Shown here in pieces: positions 5,927 through 7,884 of a stretch of 7,884 nt of DNA (its first letter is position 1; the number at the start of each line of letters is the position of its first letter). The DNA is from an uncultured Clostridia bacterium (GTDB lineage: Bacteria; Bacillota; Clostridia; Oscillospirales; Oscillospiraceae), in the NCBI GenBank assembly GCA_946011705.1, contig CAMGCA010000081.1, positions 1 to 7,884 on the forward strand. Direction: 5' to 3'. The notes below the pieces were generated by a model. The model saw nothing but the letters and a program-made list of their open reading frames with translations, did not search any database and was not told where the DNA came from. The translations under genes and the position numbers were made by a program.

Positions 5927-6401
5927 TGGCATCCACCTCCTGTAGGGATTTTCTGAGCAATTCCCTGCCACGCCGCAGCTGGGCACAGACCGTATTCTTG
6001 GGTATTTTCAGGATTTCCGCGATTTCCTGTGTGGAGTATTCCTCGTAGTAGTGCAGATAGATGGGCAGGCGGTATTTTTTGGGCAGCGCCATCACCGCGT
6101 AGAACAGGTCGGAATGGGCCGGGTTGTCAAAGGACAGGGTAGCCGCATAGTCGTCGTAGTTTTCCTGCCGCCACCACCGGGCCTTCGTCATGTTTTTGCA
6201 CTCATTGACGGCCACCCGGATCAGCCAGCGCTTGACGTGCTCCTCACTTTCAAAGGGCTTTTCCTCCTTCAAAAGCTTGACAAACACATTCTGGGTGATG
6301 TCCTCCGCGTCCGCCGCCGATTTTATGTAGTTGAATGCCACCCGGAATACGGTGTCGATGTAGCTTTCCGCGTAGCGCGTGAATTGCTCTGGATTCATCA
6401 T
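5919..6401 (-). CDS. ECF-type RNA polymerase sigma factor (sigma-70 family)
   Basis: A 160-residue, two-domain sigma factor. Region 2 (about residues 8-75) has the DNA-melting/core-binding signature DAEDITQNVFVKLL (31-44) and RWLIRVAVNECKN (58-70). Region 4 (about 104-153) is a helix-turn-helix beginning ALPKKYRLPIYLHYYEEYS and continuing with QEIAEILKIPKNTVCAQLRRG for -35 recognition. Region 3 is absent, as usual in ECF factors. The start at 6401 is 8 bases from AAGGAG (complement of 6410-6415); a second ATG follows at once. It forms a coupled pair with the downstream membrane-anchored partner. Its targets are unknown, and no clear copy of its own promoter can be read upstream. Confidence 0.93.
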   Translation of the reverse strand: MMNPEQFTRYAESYIDTVFRVAFNYIKSAADAEDITQNVFVKLLKEEKPFESEEHVKRWLIRVAVNECKNMTKARWWRQENYDDYAATLSFDNPAHSDLFYAVMALPKKYRLPIYLHYYEEYSTQEIAEILKIPKNTVCAQLRRGRELLRKSLQEVDANV

Positions 6402-6414
6402 ATCGTTTTCTCCT

Positions 6415-6428
6415 TGAAAAGCTTTTCA
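6415..6428. promoter_or_regulatory. 14-bp perfect palindrome at the sigma gene transcript start
   Basis: TGAAAAGCTTTTCA is exactly self-complementary. It sits between the -10 element and the ribosome binding site of the sigma gene, over the predicted transcription start (about 6425). This suits a dimeric repressor site, but no protein can be named. Confidence 0.35.
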
Positions 6429-6431
6429 CCT

Positions 6432-6437
6432 ATTATA
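6432..6437 (-). promoter_or_regulatory. -10 element of the sigma factor gene
   Basis: The complement reads a perfect TATAAT, 30 bases before the start codon. No TTGACA-like -35 lies at 16-18 bp, so the promoter may need an activator or use a different sigma. Confidence 0.5.
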
Positions 6438-6482
6438 CAACCGGAAGAGGGCATTTGATTGCGCGGCGAAGAAAAATTTTCC

Positions 6483-6510
6483 TTGATTTTATACCGAAAA
6501 CGAATACAAT
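6483..6510 (+). promoter_or_regulatory. asnA promoter
   Basis: TTGATT (6483-6488) and TACAAT (6505-6510) are 16 bp apart. The predicted leader is under 30 nt, so there is no room for an asparagine T-box. Confidence 0.55.
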
Positions 6511-6544
6511 AGAAAGCATATTTCACGGAAAGGTTGAAGCAGCT

Positions 6545-7555
6545 ATGAACAAAATCGTCATTCCCCAGGGCTACAGCCCCAAGCTGGATGCCTACGACAC
6601 CCAGCGTGCCATCGCCTACATCAAGGATACCTTTCAGGAGGAGTTTTCCAAGGCGCTGAACTTAAAGCGTGTCTCCGCTCCCCTGTTCGTCACCGAGAAT
6701 TCCGGCCTCAACGATAACCTGAACGGCTATGAGCGGCCTGTGTCCTTTGATATTCCCGCCGTAGGGGCCGATGCGCAGGTGGTGCATTCCCTCGCCAAAT
6801 GGAAGCGTCTGGCTCTGAGGCGGTACCACTTCACCGTGGGCAACGGCCTGTACACCGATATGAACGCCATCCGCCGGGACGAGGAGCTGGACAACGTCCA
6901 CTCCATTTATGTTGACCAGTGGGACTGGGAGAAGGTCATTACCCGGGAAAACCGGAATCTGGACTTTTTGAAGCTCATTGTCCGGGCCATTGTCAAGGCT
7001 ATCTGCGATACCAACGACCGGCTCCACGTCCGCTATCCCCAGCTGCGCACCGAGCTGGGCCGGGAGGTCAGCTTCATCACCACCCAGGAGCTGGAGGATC
7101 TGTACCCTGAACTGCCCACCGGCTCCCAGCGGGAAAACGCCTATGTAAAGGAGCACCGAACCGCCTGCATTATGCAGATCGGCCGGGCCCTGCGCTCTGG
7201 CAAGCCTCACGACGGCCGGGCGCCGGACTACGACGACTGGGACTTAAACTGCGACATTTTCTTCTGGGACGACACCCTGAGCAGAGCGCTTGAGGTCTCC
7301 TCCATGGGCATTCGTGTGGACGCGGAATCCCTTGACCGTCAGCTGACGGAGGCAGGCTGTGACGAGCGCCGCGCCCTCCCCTTCCATCAGATGCTTCTGA
7401 AGGGTGAGCTGCCCCTGACCATCGGCGGCGGCATCGGACAGTCAAGACTTGCCATGCTGATGATGGGCTGCGCCCACATTGGCGAGGTGCAGTCCAGTGT
7501 CTGGGATCAGGCTACGGTGGAGGCCTGCGAAAAGGCGGGAATTCGACTGCTGTAA
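6545..7555 (+). CDS. asnA: Aspartate--ammonia ligase (asparagine synthetase A)
   Basis: A 336-residue cytosolic enzyme that makes asparagine from aspartate, ammonia and ATP, releasing AMP and pyrophosphate; it has a class II aminoacyl-tRNA synthetase-like fold. Segments shared with E. coli AsnA (330 residues) include LNDNLNGYERPV (55-66), VVHSLAKWKR, YVDQWDWEKV, RAPDYDDW, SSMGIRVDA and IGGGIGQSRLAML near the C-terminus. Together these cover the ATP and aspartate site. The start at 6545 fits GGAAAGG (6527-6533) and the E. coli N-terminus; the frame runs open further upstream through the promoter. It stands alone, divergent from the sigma gene, so a functional link to that pair is not implied. 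Confidence 0.97.
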   Translation: MNKIVIPQGYSPKLDAYDTQRAIAYIKDTFQEEFSKALNLKRVSAPLFVTENSGLNDNLNGYERPVSFDIPAVGADAQVVHSLAKWKRLALRRYHFTVGNGLYTDMNAIRRDEELDNVHSIYVDQWDWEKVITRENRNLDFLKLIVRAIVKAICDTNDRLHVRYPQLRTELGREVSFITTQELEDLYPELPTGSQRENAYVKEHRTACIMQIGRALRSGKPHDGRAPDYDDWDLNCDIFFWDDTLSRALEVSSMGIRVDAESLDRQLTEAGCDERRALPFHQMLLKGELPLTIGGGIGQSRLAMLMMGCAHIGEVQSSVWDQATVEACEKAGIRLL

Positions 7556-7564
7556 TACAGAAAG

Positions 7565-7637
7565 AGCTTGTGCAATTGTTACTTCGCAATGACAGTTCTT
7601 CTATTTGTGCACTTTTACTTTAGTGAGACAGCCCCTT
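7565..7637. repeat. Palindromic repeat, short (deleted) copy
   Basis: Bases 7583-7636 match 1513-1566 with 48 of 54 identities, including the terminal TGAGACAG and the run of C. The hairpins and left half-unit are absent. Immediately left is TTGTGCAATTGTTACTT (7568-7584), which resembles both the subterminal TTGTGCACTTTTACTT at 7605-7620 and the AATTGTTAC of the long copy. The left boundary is therefore unclear, and an internal deletion is likely. Confidence 0.7.
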
Positions 7638-7649
7638 TTGGTATTAGGA

Positions 7650-7674
7650 AAACCACCGGCACAGCCGGTGGTTT
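7650..7674. terminator. Bidirectional terminator between asnA and addA
   Basis: AAACCACCGGC-ACA-GCCGGTGGTTT is a perfect 11-bp stem with a 3-base loop. On the minus strand the stem ends in TTTT, placed just after the addA stop. On the plus strand TTTGATT follows. It serves both convergent genes. Confidence 0.8.
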
Positions 7675-7676
7675 GA

Positions 7677-7884
7677 TTATAGTTCCATGAACGTATCCAG
7701 ATTGAAGAAGTACAGCAGTTTCCGCTTGACGGGCATCTCATAGATCCGGCTCAGGGCATCGGCGTAGGTCTGCACCTGAAGGCTGTAACGATCAGCGGCG
7801 TTTTGGATGGTTTCCTCTGTTACCCGATCTGTTTTGAAATCGATTACCGTGATTCCCTCCGGCTCCAGAAGGGCGCAGTCCACA
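7677..7884 (-). CDS. addA: ATP-dependent helicase/nuclease subunit A, C-terminal fragment
   Basis: The last 69 codons of a gene that enters from the right edge. The sequence VDCALLEPEGITVIDFKTDRV, then YSLQVQTYADALSRIYEMPV and a final LYFFNLD, matches the C-terminal RecB-like nuclease domain of AddA. The PD-(D/E)xK catalytic elements are the Asp of VDCAL, then D-x-K in VIDFKTD, and the conserved Q/Y motif QVQTYADAL. AddAB is the Firmicutes counterpart of RecBCD and resects double-strand breaks at Chi-like sites. The GTG at the edge is an internal Val codon, not a start. The helicase part lies outside the window, so a related RecB-family nuclease is possible but less likely. Confidence 0.85.
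   Translation of the reverse strand, partial: VDCALLEPEGITVIDFKTDRVTEETIQNAADRYSLQVQTYADALSRIYEMPVKRKLLYFFNLDTFMEL

Noticed and set aside
4865..5956. 363-codon open frame on the plus strand opposite the anti-sigma gene
   Set aside because: No ribosome binding site and no domain signature; the minus strand has a membrane helix, a coupled start and a shared terminator.
6511..6544. T-box or other riboswitch upstream of asnA
   Set aside because: The leader between promoter and start is under 30 nt once the ribosome binding site is counted, too short for a T-box.

Overview
The window looks like chromosomal DNA of a gut-type Clostridia species, most likely in the Oscillospirales (inferred). The grounds are a GC-rich but Firmicutes-like gene set, AGGAGG ribosome binding sites, SigA-type promoters with 16-17 bp spacers, an AddA-type recombination nuclease, an ECF sigma / DUF4179 anti-sigma pair, and short dispersed palindromic repeats. 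The seven protein genes other than rplS all end in TAA. I see no phage, plasmid, CRISPR or defence locus.

Layout, left to right. (1) rplS (L19, minus strand) runs to the window edge. It has its own promoter and a leader that can pair with its Shine-Dalgarno sequence. Its frame is broken by an amber codon directly before the conserved GKVRRAK block. (2) A divergently transcribed stand-alone radical SAM/SPASM gene follows. (3) About 226 bp of palindromic, MITE-like repeat fills the convergent gap to (4) a minus-strand multi-pass membrane protein with a GT-C-like topology. (5) Divergent from that is a two-gene plus-strand operon: a ZIP-family metal transporter and a HAD phosphatase. (6) A terminator and a strong promoter come next, then two tandem serine tRNA genes (GCT and TGA anticodons) and a bidirectional terminator. 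(7) On the minus strand, an ECF sigma factor overlaps its downstream membrane-anchored DUF4179 partner. (8) Divergent from the sigma gene is asnA, ammonia-dependent asparagine synthetase. (9) A second, shorter copy of the repeat and a bidirectional terminator separate asnA from (10) the C-terminal end of addA, entering from the right edge.

The genes are mostly separate housekeeping units rather than one pathway. Two local partnerships are clear: sigma with anti-sigma (coupled by overlap), and ZIP with HAD (co-transcribed, 12 bp apart, no evident shared function). The points most worth checking are the amber codon in rplS, the palindromic repeat whose half-units keep their flanks but change hairpin stems in a paired way, and the rplS leader. 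I found no convincing new multi-gene system.
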